Shown: positions 16,591 to 26,726 of the stretch, one piece after another
How the letters are laid out: the number at the start of each line of letters is the position of its first letter
Numbering within the stretch: the stretch's first letter is position 1
NCBI GenBank assembly: GCA_040757775.1
Contig: JBFLWQ010000004.1
Span: 2,270 to 66,269, forward strand
DNA: 64,000 bases
Source of the DNA: Thermodesulfobacteriota bacterium
Lineage (GTDB): Bacteria; Desulfobacterota; UBA8473
Reading direction: 5' to 3'
Made by a program: the position numbers and the translations under genes
The notes under the pieces: generated by a model
The model's input: only the letters and a program-made list of their open reading frames with translations
Databases searched by the model: none
What the model was told of the DNA's origin: nothing

Positions 16591-19020
16591 ATGGATAAGT
16601 ATATATGCATCCACGGACATTTTTACCAGCCACCAAGGGAGAACCCATGGCTTGAAGAGGTAGAATTTCAGGACGGGGCTTATCCTTACCATGACTGGAA
16701 TGAGAAGATAACCGCCCAGTGTTACAAACCTAATGCAGCTTCCCGCATCCTTGATAAGGATGAAAGGATTGTTGATATAGTAAACAACTATTCGAAGATC
16801 AGCTTTAACCTGGGACCAACCCTTGCTTCCTGGATGGAAAGGCACGAACCAGAAGTCTACAAGGCTATCCTCGAAGCTGACAGATTGAGCATAAAACGGT
16901 TCTCCGGACATGGTTCGGCAATAGCCCAGGTATATAACCATATGATTATGCCCCTCGCAAACAAAAGGGACAAATATTCCCAGGCAGTATGGGGGATAAA
17001 GGACTTTCAGAAGAGGTTTGGGAGATTCCCTGAAGGAATGTGGCTTCCCGAGAATGCCGTTGATATAGAGACCCTTGAGGTGCTGGCAGAGCTTGGGATA
17101 AAGTTCACTATCCTCTCTCCAATACAGGCAAATAGGGTAAAGAAAAAAGAAGAGAGAGAATGGCAGGATGTCAGCAGAGGAAGGGTTGACCTAACGATGC
17201 CTTATATCTGCACCCTTCCATCCGGAAGGGCTATAAACCTGTTTTTCTACGATGGGCATATATCTGCTAATGTTGCCTTTGGGGACCTGCTGAATAGCGG
17301 GGAAACCTTTGCCAGAAAGTTGGCCTCTGCCTTTAATGATCAAAGGGGCGGACCCCAGCTTGTCCACATTGCAACGGATGGGGAGACATATGGGCATCAC
17401 CACCGCTTCGGGGATATGGCTTTAGCTTATTGTCTCTACCTTATTGAGTCAAATACCCTTTCAAAGATAATCAATTATGGAGAGTACCTTGAAAAATACC
17501 CTCCAACCTACACTGTTGAAATCTCAGAAAACTCATCCTGGAGTTGCTGTCACGGAATAGAAAGGTGGAGAGAGAATTGCGGCTGCAGCACAGGAATGAA
17601 TCAGGGATGGACCCAGGCATGGAGAAAGCCCCTAAGAGTGGCGATGGACGAACTGAGAGACAGACTCGTACCGCTCTATAAAGAAGATGCATCAAGGTAT
17701 TTAAGTGACCCATGGAAAGCAAGGGACGACTATATTGAGGTTATACTGGACAGATCACGGAAAAATACAGAAGAATTTCTAAGAAAACATTCTGTCAAAG
17801 CCCTTTCAACCGAAGAAAAAATAAGAGTCTTAAAGCTTCTGGAGATGCAGAGAAATGCTATGCTCATGTTTACAAGCTGCGGCTGGTTTTTCGACGAGAT
17901 ATCCGGAATCGAGACTACCCAGATCATGCAATATGCAGCCAGGGCTATCCAGCTTACAGAGGAACTGTTTGACATATCCGTTGAAGAAGATTACCTTTCG
18001 ACCCTTGAAAAGGCTCCTACCAATATACCGAAACTGGTGAATGGCAGAAGGATTTATGAAACCTTTGTCAAACCTGCAATGCTTGACCTCATGAGGGTTG
18101 GTGCCCATTATGCCATATCCTCTCTGTTCGATGGACATTCTGAAAGCACTGCCATATACTGTTATACCGTTACCAGGGATACATACAGCCTGAGTGAGGC
18201 AGGAAGGTTAAGGCTCGTAGCAGGAAGGGTCAGGGTAGTGTCGGACATAACATGGGAACAAGAATATGTATGCTTTGCTTTGCTCCACATGGGAGAGCAT
18301 AATATCATTGGGGGAATTAGAATTAATGTGAACGATGAAGCCTTCTCAACGATGTACAGGGAATTAACAGAAGTTTTTGACAGAGGAGATATCTCCAAGG
18401 TCATAAGAGCCGTGGACAAACACTTTGGTGCGAATGACTACTCTCTCTGGCATCTCTTTAAAGATGAACAGAGAAGGGTCTTAAATCACATCCTTCGTTC
18501 AACGCTGGATGAGGCAGAGGCTTCGTTCCGTCAGATATACGAGGATAATTACGGTATCATGAACTTCTTACATGAAGTCTCTTACCCCCTTCCAAGCCCG
18601 CTTCTTGCGGCCACTGAGCTCATCCTGAATACAGACATAAGGAAAGTTCTTGAAGAAGAAAAACCAGATTTAGACAAACTGAAACAGCTGATAAGCGCGG
18701 TAAAGAGATGGACTGTGAATATTGACAAGCCAACCTTGAGCTTTGCTGCAAACTCTATGATTAATACCCTCAGCGAAAAGTTAAACTTGAATAGTAATGA
18801 TCTGTCAATAATTGAAACCCTTGAGCATACTATAAGGCTGTTGAGGTTATTGGCACTGGAGTTAGACCTGTCAACTTCCCAGAATATCTACTTTCGCATA
18901 GGGCAGACGGTCCTTCATGATAAGTTGAAAGAGAGAGAAGAAAATAGAGATGAAAAAGCAGAGAAATGGCTGGATGCTTTTTATAAATTGGGGCATCAAC
19001 TCCATGTGAAAGTCTTATGA
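16591..19020 (+). CDS. GH57 family glycoside hydrolase with DUF3536 domain
   Basis: This 809-aa retaining alpha-glucan-active enzyme has GH57 motifs in the first 350 residues: HGHFYQPPREN (motif 1), FSGHGSAIAQ, GMWLPENAVD (motif 3, the expected Glu nucleophile) and IATDGETYGHHHRFG (motif 4, the expected Asp acid). The rest is the DUF3536 helical region. No signal peptide is seen, so it acts in the cytoplasm. The family includes amylases, branching enzymes and 4-alpha-glucanotransferases; position between glgB and malQ supports glycogen remodelling, but the exact reaction is open. AGGAG lies 11 bases before the ATG, rather distant. Confidence 0.9.
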   Translation: MDKYICIHGHFYQPPRENPWLEEVEFQDGAYPYHDWNEKITAQCYKPNAASRILDKDERIVDIVNNYSKISFNLGPTLASWMERHEPEVYKAILEADRLSIKRFSGHGSAIAQVYNHMIMPLANKRDKYSQAVWGIKDFQKRFGRFPEGMWLPENAVDIETLEVLAELGIKFTILSPIQANRVKKKEEREWQDVSRGRVDLTMPYICTLPSGRAINLFFYDGHISANVAFGDLLNSGETFARKLASAFNDQRGGPQLVHIATDGETYGHHHRFGDMALAYCLYLIESNTLSKIINYGEYLEKYPPTYTVEISENSSWSCCHGIERWRENCGCSTGMNQGWTQAWRKPLRVAMDELRDRLVPLYKEDASRYLSDPWKARDDYIEVILDRSRKNTEEFLRKHSVKALSTEEKIRVLKLLEMQRNAMLMFTSCGWFFDEISGIETTQIMQYAARAIQLTEELFDISVEEDYLSTLEKAPTNIPKLVNGRRIYETFVKPAMLDLMRVGAHYAISSLFDGHSESTAIYCYTVTRDTYSLSEAGRLRLVAGRVRVVSDITWEQEYVCFALLHMGEHNIIGGIRINVNDEAFSTMYRELTEVFDRGDISKVIRAVDKHFGANDYSLWHLFKDEQRRVLNHILRSTLDEAEASFRQIYEDNYGIMNFLHEVSYPLPSPLLAATELILNTDIRKVLEEEKPDLDKLKQLISAVKRWTVNIDKPTLSFAANSMINTLSEKLNLNSNDLSIIETLEHTIRLLRLLALELDLSTSQNIYFRIGQTVLHDKLKEREENRDEKAEKWLDAFYKLGHQLHVKVL

Positions 19021-19055
19021 TGAGAAGTCAGGATGGAAATGAATAGAGAGGAAGA

Positions 19056-20552
19056 ATGAAGAGAAGAGGAAGCGGCATACTTCTTCATATATCATCCCTG
19101 CCTTCATCATTCGGCATTGGAGATTTGGGACCATGGGCTTACCGTTTTGCGGATTTTCTTGCTGAGACCAAACAGGGTTTCTGGCAGATACTTCCCTTAA
19201 ACCCTGCCGAACCGGCTTATGCCAACTCCCCATACCATTCTATATCTGTCTTTGCCAGTAATCCACTGTTAATAAGTCCAGAGCTTCTGGTCCGCGATGG
19301 CTTCCTTACCGAAAAAGATATTGAGCCATCACCCAATTTCCCCAGGGAACGGGTAAACTATGAAGAGGTTGTTGCTTATAAAAAAAGGCTTTTTTCTATG
19401 GCATACGAGTCTTTCAAAAAAGGGGGAGCCAATTATGAATACGACAGGTTTTGTCAGGACAATTCCCATTGGCTCACAGACTTTGCCCTTTTTGTTACCC
19501 TCAAAGCCCATTTCAATGGAAAGATGTGGAGTGAATGGCCTTCTGAAATAAGAGATAGGGAAAAAGAAGCTCTGCAACTGTTTGAAGAAAAGCTTTCGGA
19601 TAAAATGGAGTTTCATAAGTTTCTTCAGTACATCTTCTTCAAACAGTGGTTCTCGCTAAAGCTCTATTGCAACCAGAAGGGCGTTCATATCATTGGAGAT
19701 ATCCCCTTTTATGTGGAATATGACAGTGCAGAGCTTTGGACTAATTCCGATATATTTAAGCTGGATGGAGGGAAAAGGCCTTATGCTGTAGCGGGTGTTC
19801 CACCAGATTACTTCAGTGAGACAGGACAGCTTTGGGGCAATCCTGTTTATCGGTGGGATGTCTTGAGGGAGAGGGGTTATGATTGGTGGAGTCAAAGGGT
19901 AGGACATAACTTAAAATACTTTGATATTGTAAGGATTGATCATTTCCGTGGCTTTGTGGGGTACTGGGAAGTTCCAGCAGGCGAAAGCACTGCTATAAAT
20001 GGAAGATGGGTTGAAGCACCCGCGGAAGACCTGTTCAATACACTGCTTAAGAAGTTTCCTTATCTGCCCATGATTGCTGAGGACTTGGGTCTCATCACCC
20101 CGGATGTGCGGGAAGTTATGAACCGTTTTGACTTTCTAGGCATGAAGGTGCTGCTTTTTGCCTTTGGTAAAGATATCCCTACCAACCCCTATATACCCCA
20201 TAATATAGTGAAAAACTGTGTTGTATACACAGGGACACACGATAACAATACGGTGAGGGGGTGGCTTGAAAAAGAGATTACCCCGGAAGACAAAAAGAGG
20301 CTATTTCAGTATCTGGGACATGAGGTGTCTGTAGAGGATATTAACTGGGAAATGATCCGGCTTGCCATGATGTCAGTCGCAAACATGGCAATATTCCCAA
20401 TGCAGGATATCTTAGGTCTAGGGGAGATTGCCAGGATGAATCGGCCATCAACAACGCAGGGCAACTGGATATGGCGGCTTCTGCCTGAACAGTTAACACC
20501 GGACATTGCTGCAAAACTCCTGGAGATAACCGAAATTTATGGAAGGGCATAA
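19056..20552 (+). CDS. malQ: 4-alpha-glucanotransferase (amylomaltase)
   Basis: This 498-aa GH77 enzyme moves alpha-1,4-glucan segments between maltodextrins. Typical features are RRGSGILLHISSLPS at the start, GDIPFYVEYDSAELW, GVPPDYFSETGQLWGNP, VRIDHFRGF (nucleophile Asp), IAEDLG (acid Glu) and GTHDNNTVRGW. Its length is that of bacterial MalQ. GAGGAAG precedes the ATG. It sits between the GH57 gene and a glycosyltransferase, in a cytoplasmic glycogen turnover cluster. Confidence 0.96.
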   Translation: MKRRGSGILLHISSLPSSFGIGDLGPWAYRFADFLAETKQGFWQILPLNPAEPAYANSPYHSISVFASNPLLISPELLVRDGFLTEKDIEPSPNFPRERVNYEEVVAYKKRLFSMAYESFKKGGANYEYDRFCQDNSHWLTDFALFVTLKAHFNGKMWSEWPSEIRDREKEALQLFEEKLSDKMEFHKFLQYIFFKQWFSLKLYCNQKGVHIIGDIPFYVEYDSAELWTNSDIFKLDGGKRPYAVAGVPPDYFSETGQLWGNPVYRWDVLRERGYDWWSQRVGHNLKYFDIVRIDHFRGFVGYWEVPAGESTAINGRWVEAPAEDLFNTLLKKFPYLPMIAEDLGLITPDVREVMNRFDFLGMKVLLFAFGKDIPTNPYIPHNIVKNCVVYTGTHDNNTVRGWLEKEITPEDKKRLFQYLGHEVSVEDINWEMIRLAMMSVANMAIFPMQDILGLGEIARMNRPSTTQGNWIWRLLPEQLTPDIAAKLLEITEIYGRA

Positions 20553-20570
20553 AATAGGAGGAGTCACCTG

Positions 20571-21851
20571 ATGCACTATGACACAGCTCTTAGGGGTTAC
20601 ACATCAAAACGGATCGAGGAGGTTGAATCCGCAGATATCCTGGTAGGGATTCCCTGCTACAACAACGAGCGAACCATTGCCCATGTGATTCAGATGGTCA
20701 GTCATGGTCTGGCCAAGCACTACAAAGAACTAAGGAGCGTAATATTCATTGCCGATGGGGGGTCCACAGACGATACCAGGGAGGCAGCCAAGGAGTTTGA
20801 AATCAAACCGTGGCAGGAGAAGATTGTCTCTATTTACCGGGGCTCAGCCGGGAAAGGGACAGCCCTAAGATCTATATTTGAGACCGCTAAGCGGTTAAGT
20901 GTTGAAGCGTGTGCTGTAGTGGACTCAGACCTCAGGAGTATCACATCAGACTGGGTACAGTACCTCCTGGACCCTGTTATTAGCCGGAAGTATCAGTTTG
21001 TATCACCTGTCTACCTCCGCCATAAGTACGACGGAACTATTACTAATAATATCGTATACAACCTTACCCGTGCCCTTTATGGAAAACGCATCCGACAGCC
21101 CATAGGTGGGGACTTTGCCTTCTCAAGGGATTTAGCCAGGTTCTATAGCGAACAGGACGTCTGGGAAACAGATGTGGCCCGGTACGGGATAGACATCTGG
21201 ATGACCACTAACGCCATAACTCAAGGGTTTCGTGTCTGTCAGTCCAATCTTGGGGCCAAGATCCACGATGCCAAGGACCCGGGGCAGCACCTGGGTCCCA
21301 TGTTCCGCCAGGTTATCTGGACCCTCTTTTCCCTCATGGAAGGCTTTGAAACCTACTGGAAAGAGGTCAGGGGCAGTAGCCCTGTTGAAACTTTTGGACA
21401 CGAAGAATACATAGAACCTGAGCCTGTAACCGTTAATGTAGAGGTAATGATAGAGAATTTCAGGACCGGCTTCCAGCAGTTCTCTTCCCTGTGGAAGGAG
21501 ATATTCTGCAAAAACTGTTTCGACGAGATCACAAAGAGCTACCAAATGGATTCGAGCCATTTTCATCTTTCCACCGATACATGGATTCAGATACTCTATG
21601 AATTAGCAGCTACCTTCCATGCCTGGCGCATCAACCGCAATAAGCTGATCGACTTAGTGACTCCCCTTTACTATGCCCGCGTAGCCTCCTTCATCCAGCA
21701 AACCCGGGAGATGTCCTCACAGGAGGCTGAGGCACTGGTAGAGGAACAGGCTATAAAATTTGAGAAACACAAGGATTATCTCATCGAAGTATGGAACAAG
21801 AAAACTGAGGAGATAGCAGGTGAGCAAAAACACATCGGGCTGGAATGTTAA
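20571..21851 (+). CDS. GT-A glycosyltransferase, GT2/GT81-like, unknown product
   Basis: This 426-aa protein has VGIPCYNNERTI, IADGGSTDDT, SAGKGTALRSIFE, the metal motif VVDSDLRS, then FVSPVYLRHKYDG, IRQPIGGDFAFSRD and YGIDIWMTTNAI. The order recalls mannosylglycerate synthase and glucosyl-phosphoglycerate synthase rather than cellulose-type GT2 enzymes. The C-terminal 150 residues are helical, which suggests a soluble enzyme. AGGAGGAGTC precedes the ATG. It lies 18 bases after malQ and is followed by a small membrane protein. It may form a glucosyl-glycerate type solute or prime a glucan. Confidence 0.72.
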   Translation: MHYDTALRGYTSKRIEEVESADILVGIPCYNNERTIAHVIQMVSHGLAKHYKELRSVIFIADGGSTDDTREAAKEFEIKPWQEKIVSIYRGSAGKGTALRSIFETAKRLSVEACAVVDSDLRSITSDWVQYLLDPVISRKYQFVSPVYLRHKYDGTITNNIVYNLTRALYGKRIRQPIGGDFAFSRDLARFYSEQDVWETDVARYGIDIWMTTNAITQGFRVCQSNLGAKIHDAKDPGQHLGPMFRQVIWTLFSLMEGFETYWKEVRGSSPVETFGHEEYIEPEPVTVNVEVMIENFRTGFQQFSSLWKEIFCKNCFDEITKSYQMDSSHFHLSTDTWIQILYELAATFHAWRINRNKLIDLVTPLYYARVASFIQQTREMSSQEAEALVEEQAIKFEKHKDYLIEVWNKKTEEIAGEQKHIGLEC

Positions 21852-21886
21852 AAAAACGATCCATACAAGGAAAGGAGATTGAAATT

Positions 21887-22114
21887 ATGACAGTATTAAA
21901 TTTTATCATTGCCATTATCGCTTTGGTTGTTGCTGTTTTGGCATACAATAAGGCAGGGGGGGTGGCTGATTTAAAGAAACAAATTGAGTCACTGGGTCCT
22001 CTCCGGGAAAAGGCAGCGGATATCCTTGCCAAGTTTGAAAAGGGACTCCGCAAGGAAGGGACTGAAGAAAAGCCGGAAGAAAAAGGTGAGGAGACAATAA
22101 ACAAACAAGTATGA
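21887..22114 (+). CDS. Small single-pass membrane protein with charged tail
   Basis: This 75-aa protein has one N-terminal transmembrane helix (about residues 3-22, LNFIIAIIALVVAVLAY). A helix follows (KKQIESLGPLREKAADILAKFEK) and a Lys/Glu-rich tail. The ATG at 21887 is chosen for AAAGGAGATT upstream. It sits between the glycosyltransferase and glgC in one transcription unit. It may anchor a glucan enzyme at the membrane, but that is speculation; no family is recognised. Confidence 0.7.
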   Translation: MTVLNFIIAIIALVVAVLAYNKAGGVADLKKQIESLGPLREKAADILAKFEKGLRKEGTEEKPEEKGEETINKQV

Positions 22115-22133
22115 GAAAGAGGAGGTGAGACCG

Positions 22134-23363
22134 ATGAGGAACGTCCTGGCTATGATCATGGCAGGCGGTGGCGGACAGCGGCTCTACCCATTAACCCGTG
22201 ACAGAGCAAAACCGGCAGTCTCTTTCGGAGGAATATACCGTTTGGTCGATTTCACATTAAGCAATTGCATCAATTCGGGAGTTCGAAAGATCGTGGTCCT
22301 GACCCAATACAAATCTCTGTCCCTGGAACGACATTTGAGGTTGGGCTGGGATATATTGGATTCAGAACTTGGCGAATATATATTTCCGATCCCCGCCCAG
22401 ATGAGGACCAGCGGGGAATGGTATAAGGGAACTGCGGACAGCATCTATCAGAATTTATACTTTGCCGATACAGTAAACCCCCGGTATTTCCTGATCCTCT
22501 CAGCCGACCATGTGTATAAAATGGACTATTCCAAAATGCTCGACTTTCATGAAAGCAAAGGCGCTGATGTCACCCTTGCCACCACAGAGGTTGATCAGAG
22601 CATCGAATCCCGGTTCGGCATACTAAAGGTGGATGAAGAAGACAAGGTGACAGGTTTTGAGGAAAAGCCTCAGAGAATCGAGGCTTCACCCCGCAGCATG
22701 CAGCCCCTCTTTGCCAATATGGGGGTGTATATCTTCAATAGCGACATCTTAAGAGAATCGCTTGAGGAGGATGCCCATAAAGAGACCAATCACGACTTTG
22801 GCAAGGACATTATCCCGGAGATAATCCACAAGGCGAGGGTCTTTGCCCATAATTTCAGAGATGAAAACAAAAAGGAAGCCAAATACTGGAGGGATGTAGG
22901 TACCATCGATGCCTACTTTGATGCCAATATGGATCTGGTTGCGCCAGATCCAGCCCTGAACCTTTATGACACTGAGTGGCCCATACGTACCTATCAAGGA
23001 CATTACCCTCCTGCCAAGACTGTCTTTGCACAGGAATATCCCGGTGGAAGGTTAGGTATCTGCCTCGATTCTATGGTTTCCGGGGGATGTATAATTAGCG
23101 GTGGTAGGGTACAAAACTCTGTCCTCTCTCCCCATGTTCGGATCAACAGCTACGCTGATATTCGGGAATCCGTTTTGATGGAAGGTGTAGAGGTAGGCAG
23201 ATATTCTAAGATCAGGAGGACTATCATAGATAAAAGAATAAAGATACCTCGGGGAACAGAGATCGGTTATGACCTGGAAGCGGACAGAAAGCGTTTTTTT
23301 GTAAGTGAGTCAGGGATAGTGGTTATAGCTAAAGGCACTAAAATTCCATATTCAGACAAATAA
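22134..23363 (+). CDS. glgC: Glucose-1-phosphate adenylyltransferase
   Basis: This 409-aa enzyme makes ADP-glucose from ATP and glucose-1-phosphate, the first committed step of bacterial glycogen synthesis. It has the nucleotidyltransferase loop MIMAGGGGQRLYPLTRDRAKP, SADHVYKMDY, FEEKP and KYWRDVGTIDAYFDANMDL, followed by a C-terminal left-handed beta-helix (RVQNSVLSPHVRINSYADI). GGAGG eight bases upstream supports the ATG at 22134 rather than the GTG at 22125. Its product should feed the glycogen synthase homologue encoded at 6344-8038. Confidence 0.96.
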   Translation: MRNVLAMIMAGGGGQRLYPLTRDRAKPAVSFGGIYRLVDFTLSNCINSGVRKIVVLTQYKSLSLERHLRLGWDILDSELGEYIFPIPAQMRTSGEWYKGTADSIYQNLYFADTVNPRYFLILSADHVYKMDYSKMLDFHESKGADVTLATTEVDQSIESRFGILKVDEEDKVTGFEEKPQRIEASPRSMQPLFANMGVYIFNSDILRESLEEDAHKETNHDFGKDIIPEIIHKARVFAHNFRDENKKEAKYWRDVGTIDAYFDANMDLVAPDPALNLYDTEWPIRTYQGHYPPAKTVFAQEYPGGRLGICLDSMVSGGCIISGGRVQNSVLSPHVRINSYADIRESVLMEGVEVGRYSKIRRTIIDKRIKIPRGTEIGYDLEADRKRFFVSESGIVVIAKGTKIPYSDK

Positions 23364-23389
23364 ACTTGCGGCATAATAATATTTGGTTA

Positions 23390-23450
23390 TTGACTTCCCT
23401 CCAAAAATATACTATATATTGGGTATGTATTAATTTTATACTCAATATAT
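23390..23450 (+). promoter_or_regulatory. Candidate glgP promoter overlapped by a 13-bp inverted repeat
   Basis: TTGACT (23390-23395) and TATATA (23413-23418) are 17 bases apart. ATATATTGGGTAT (23414-23426) is inverted as ATACTCAATATAT (23438-23450) with one mismatch, covering the -10 box and start region. That is the layout of a repressor operator. Confidence 0.55.
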
Positions 23451-23498
23451 GGGGGAACCTTTCAGCGTAAACCAATCAATTCATGGAGAAAAAGCAAA

Positions 23499-25649
23499 AT
23501 GGATATGAGATTATTGGCAGCAAGGCTTCCTGCACCTATTGGCAGACTTGCCGAGTTGGCTTACAATTTGTGGTGGTCATGGCACCCGGAGGGACGGGCT
23601 CTGTTCAGGTCGTTGGATAGAGTGCTCTGGAAAGGTGCCCGCCATAATCCAGTTAAACTCCTTGGGGATATCCCCCTTCAAAGGCTTCTGGCGGCCTCCG
23701 CAGACATTTCTTTCCTCCAGGAATATGATGCTGCGGTAAAAACCTTTGATGACTACATGTCACAAAACAGCAGCTGGTTTGTCAATAACTACGGAATCCT
23801 TGACAGACAGACCATTGCCTACTTTTCAGCAGAGTACGCCATACATAATTCCCTTCCCATATATGCCGGAGGACTTGGTGTCCTGGCAGGCGATTACTGC
23901 AAGGAAGCCAGCGACTTAGGGGTACCACTGGTAGGCATAGGATTCATGTATCCCCAGGGGTATTTTCACCAACATATTTCCCCTGATGGTTGGCAAGAGG
24001 AGCTCTACGAACAGCTTAATTTCGAAGAAGCGCCCATCAGTGCTGCAGTCTCATCTCAGGGGGAGAGATTAAAGGTTCCCATAGAGCTGGATTCAAGAAC
24101 AGTATGGGTCGCAATATGGAAGGTCAGTATTGGACGTGTCAATCTCTTCCTGATGGATACCGATATAGAAGAAAACCCACCCAGTGACCGTCAGCTTTCC
24201 GCTCGCCTCTATGTAAGTGATAGAGAGAAGCGCCTGCAACAGGAAATTCTTTTGGGGATTGGGGGGGTACGGGTTCTCCGGGTACTGGGTATCAAACCAA
24301 CTGTCTGGCATGCTAATGAGGGGCATGCAGCCTTTATGATGCTTGAGCGTGTTCGAGAATTGGTAGAAAAGGGTATGAATTTTGACGAAGCTGTTCCTAG
24401 GATTCAGGCTACCACCGTATTTACCACTCACACTCCAGTTCCTGCAGGTCATGATGCCTTCCCCTTCGACCTGGTTGAGAGCTACTTCCATCGCTATTGG
24501 GAATCTTTGAGTTTGGACAGGAATACCTTCCTGGAACTGGGCAGAATAAAAGGAGAAACTTCTTTCAGCATGACTGTGCTTGCACTCCGGATGGCTGACT
24601 GGATAAATGGGGTAAGTAAACTTCACAGCAAAGTCTGTCGCAGGATGTGGCAATCCCTTTGGCCTGACGTGAAAGAGGATGATGTACCCATCACTTCTGT
24701 GACTAATGGGGTACATATCCCCACATGGTTAGCCCCCGATATGAGGAATCTCTACAGGAAGTATCTGGGCAAAGATTGGAGAGAAAAACAGGATAACCCC
24801 GACTTCTGGAAACGAGCAATGGACATTCCGGATGAGGAACTCTGGAAGACCCATCTGTGGTTGAAACGTAAACTCATCAGTTTTGTATGCGACAGGTCCC
24901 GTAAGCGCTGGACTGAAGACAATGTAACACCAGGACAGGTACTAACTATGGGAGCGTTGTTGGACCCCGAGGTACTTACCATCGGTTTCGCCCGTCGTTT
25001 TACTGACTACAAACGGGCTACCCTTATCTTAAAGGATACGCAGCGTTTGAAGCGTATTGTTCAGGACCAGTGGCGGCCGGTACAGATAATATTCGCCGGC
25101 AAATCACATCCGGCGGACGAACAGGGCAGATACCTCATTCAGCAGATATATCATATAGCAAAGGATCCTATGTTTGGGGGGCGAATAGCTTTCGTTGAGG
25201 ATTACGATATGCATGTAGCACGATACCTGGTGCATGGGATGGACGTCTGGTTGAACACTCCCCGACTATTGCAGGAAGCCAGCGGTACCAGTGGCCAAAA
25301 GGCAGCGCTCAACGGCATCCCCCATTTTAGCGTATTGGACGGGTGGTGGTATGAGGGTTACAATGGAGCCAATGGTTGGGCTATTGGCAATGGCAAAGCA
25401 TCTCCTGTGGCATCTCAAGATGACCAGGATGCCGAGGCATTCTATCGTCTCCTTGAGGATGAAATTGTGCCACTATATTATGAACGCGACTGGAATGGAT
25501 TACCTCGTGGATGGATAAGGGTAATGAAAGAAGCCATATCTTCAATCGTACCTGCTTTCTGCACAAGACGCATGGTGAAGGAATATGTAGAAAGAATGTA
25601 CATAAAAGCTGCCCAAGCAGTTGAAGACATGGCCGCCACTCATGGTTAA
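23499..25649 (+). CDS. glgP: Alpha-glucan phosphorylase
   Basis: This 716-aa PLP enzyme of GT35 releases glucose-1-phosphate from alpha-1,4-glucan. It is the short archaeal/Thermotoga-type form, starting with the PIGRLAELAYNLWWSWHPE segment, then YFSAEYAIHNSLPIYAGGLGVLAGD, VWHANEGHAAF and VTNGVHIPTWL. The PLP lysine lies in EASGTSGQKAALNG, where the more usual residue before Lys is Met. GGAGAAAAAGC precedes the ATG. It has its own likely promoter and operator, so breakdown may be regulated apart from synthesis. It converges with the CDF transporter gene. Confidence 0.95.
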   Translation: MDMRLLAARLPAPIGRLAELAYNLWWSWHPEGRALFRSLDRVLWKGARHNPVKLLGDIPLQRLLAASADISFLQEYDAAVKTFDDYMSQNSSWFVNNYGILDRQTIAYFSAEYAIHNSLPIYAGGLGVLAGDYCKEASDLGVPLVGIGFMYPQGYFHQHISPDGWQEELYEQLNFEEAPISAAVSSQGERLKVPIELDSRTVWVAIWKVSIGRVNLFLMDTDIEENPPSDRQLSARLYVSDREKRLQQEILLGIGGVRVLRVLGIKPTVWHANEGHAAFMMLERVRELVEKGMNFDEAVPRIQATTVFTTHTPVPAGHDAFPFDLVESYFHRYWESLSLDRNTFLELGRIKGETSFSMTVLALRMADWINGVSKLHSKVCRRMWQSLWPDVKEDDVPITSVTNGVHIPTWLAPDMRNLYRKYLGKDWREKQDNPDFWKRAMDIPDEELWKTHLWLKRKLISFVCDRSRKRWTEDNVTPGQVLTMGALLDPEVLTIGFARRFTDYKRATLILKDTQRLKRIVQDQWRPVQIIFAGKSHPADEQGRYLIQQIYHIAKDPMFGGRIAFVEDYDMHVARYLVHGMDVWLNTPRLLQEASGTSGQKAALNGIPHFSVLDGWWYEGYNGANGWAIGNGKASPVASQDDQDAEAFYRLLEDEIVPLYYERDWNGLPRGWIRVMKEAISSIVPAFCTRRMVKEYVERMYIKAAQAVEDMAATHG

Positions 25650-25681
25650 ATACGAAGTTGGACAACAGAACACATATCTCA

Positions 25682-26596
25682 CTATTCAGAAAGGTCTTCC
25701 AGGGCAGTTTCCACCATTGAAGGGTCAACATGTACAATCATTAGGCCAAGGTACTGGAAGTCTTTGGTAAGACATGCTTCCACCTCCTTAGCGATTCGGT
25801 GACCCTCAGCTACAGTCAGATTCCTGTCCACCACTACGTGGAGCTCTATTTGATAAAGCCCACCGGAGGTGCGAACCTTTAAATCATGAACATCAATGAC
25901 ACCTTTTACTTGACAGGCGCAGTATCTGATCCCGTCCACGATTTCAGGATTGGGGGCAGTGTCTGTGAACTCGCGTACAGAGTCCCGCAGGATTTCCAAA
26001 CCCACCTTAAATATAAAAAATGAGACCACAAGGGCAGCATATGCATCAAGGATGTGCCAGCCTGGTTTGATAATGGCTCCTCCCACACCTATCAGCACCG
26101 CTACAGATGACAGGGCATCTGAACGATGTTCCAAAGCATTGGCTATAACTGCGGCACTCTTGATCCGTTTTCCAACATGGATTGTGTAGCGGTAGAGAGT
26201 TTCTTTAATGGCGATGGAAAGCCCTGCCGCTCCTACGGCCAGCCAGGTGGGGTGATGCTCGGTATGGTGGTAGATATTTAAAGTGGCTTCTACGCCTATA
26301 TAAACTGCAGTACCCATAAGCCCCAGGCCAATAATCGAAGATGACAGGGTCTCAAACCTGGCATGTCCAAAGTGGTGATCTTTATCAGAGATTTTGCGCC
26401 CTATCGTTAAGCCAAACAGTACCACAAAGTCGGTTGCAAGATCTGATGCAGAGTGGGCTGCGTCAGCAATAAGGGCCTGACTGTGTCCGAACAGACCTGA
26501 AAAAAACTTGAGGGCGATCAAGAACAGATTGACCAGCATACCGATATAGGTAACCCTGTAACCAGAATGGGTTTGTGAATGACCATGTTCTGACAT
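25682..26596 (-). CDS. Cation diffusion facilitator (CDF) family metal exporter
   Basis: This 304-aa inner-membrane protein has about six transmembrane helices. The intramembrane metal-site motifs are IADAAHSASD (TM2) and EHRSDALSS (TM5), the H-D and D-D sets typical of zinc/cobalt/iron CDF proteins. A His-rich N-terminus (HGHSQTHSG), a loop with DHHFGHARFE, and a C-terminal cytosolic ferredoxin-like domain (VHDLKVRTSGGLYQIELHVVVD) follow. It should export divalent metal in exchange for protons. The metal cannot be told from sequence alone. Confidence 0.92.
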   Translation of the reverse strand: MSEHGHSQTHSGYRVTYIGMLVNLFLIALKFFSGLFGHSQALIADAAHSASDLATDFVVLFGLTIGRKISDKDHHFGHARFETLSSSIIGLGLMGTAVYIGVEATLNIYHHTEHHPTWLAVGAAGLSIAIKETLYRYTIHVGKRIKSAAVIANALEHRSDALSSVAVLIGVGGAIIKPGWHILDAYAALVVSFFIFKVGLEILRDSVREFTDTAPNPEIVDGIRYCACQVKGVIDVHDLKVRTSGGLYQIELHVVVDRNLTVAEGHRIAKEVEACLTKDFQYLGLMIVHVDPSMVETALEDLSE

Positions 26597-26726
26597 CTCT
26601 TGTATAATGCCTTTTTTTTCTGTCTGGCTTTGTGTTGGGCACAGCCTGTATCTTCTTTAGTACAAACGGTATACTTGATGAAGTCGTAAAAAGTCAAAAA
26701 TCAGGCGCATAGCTCTCAGTTATAGT

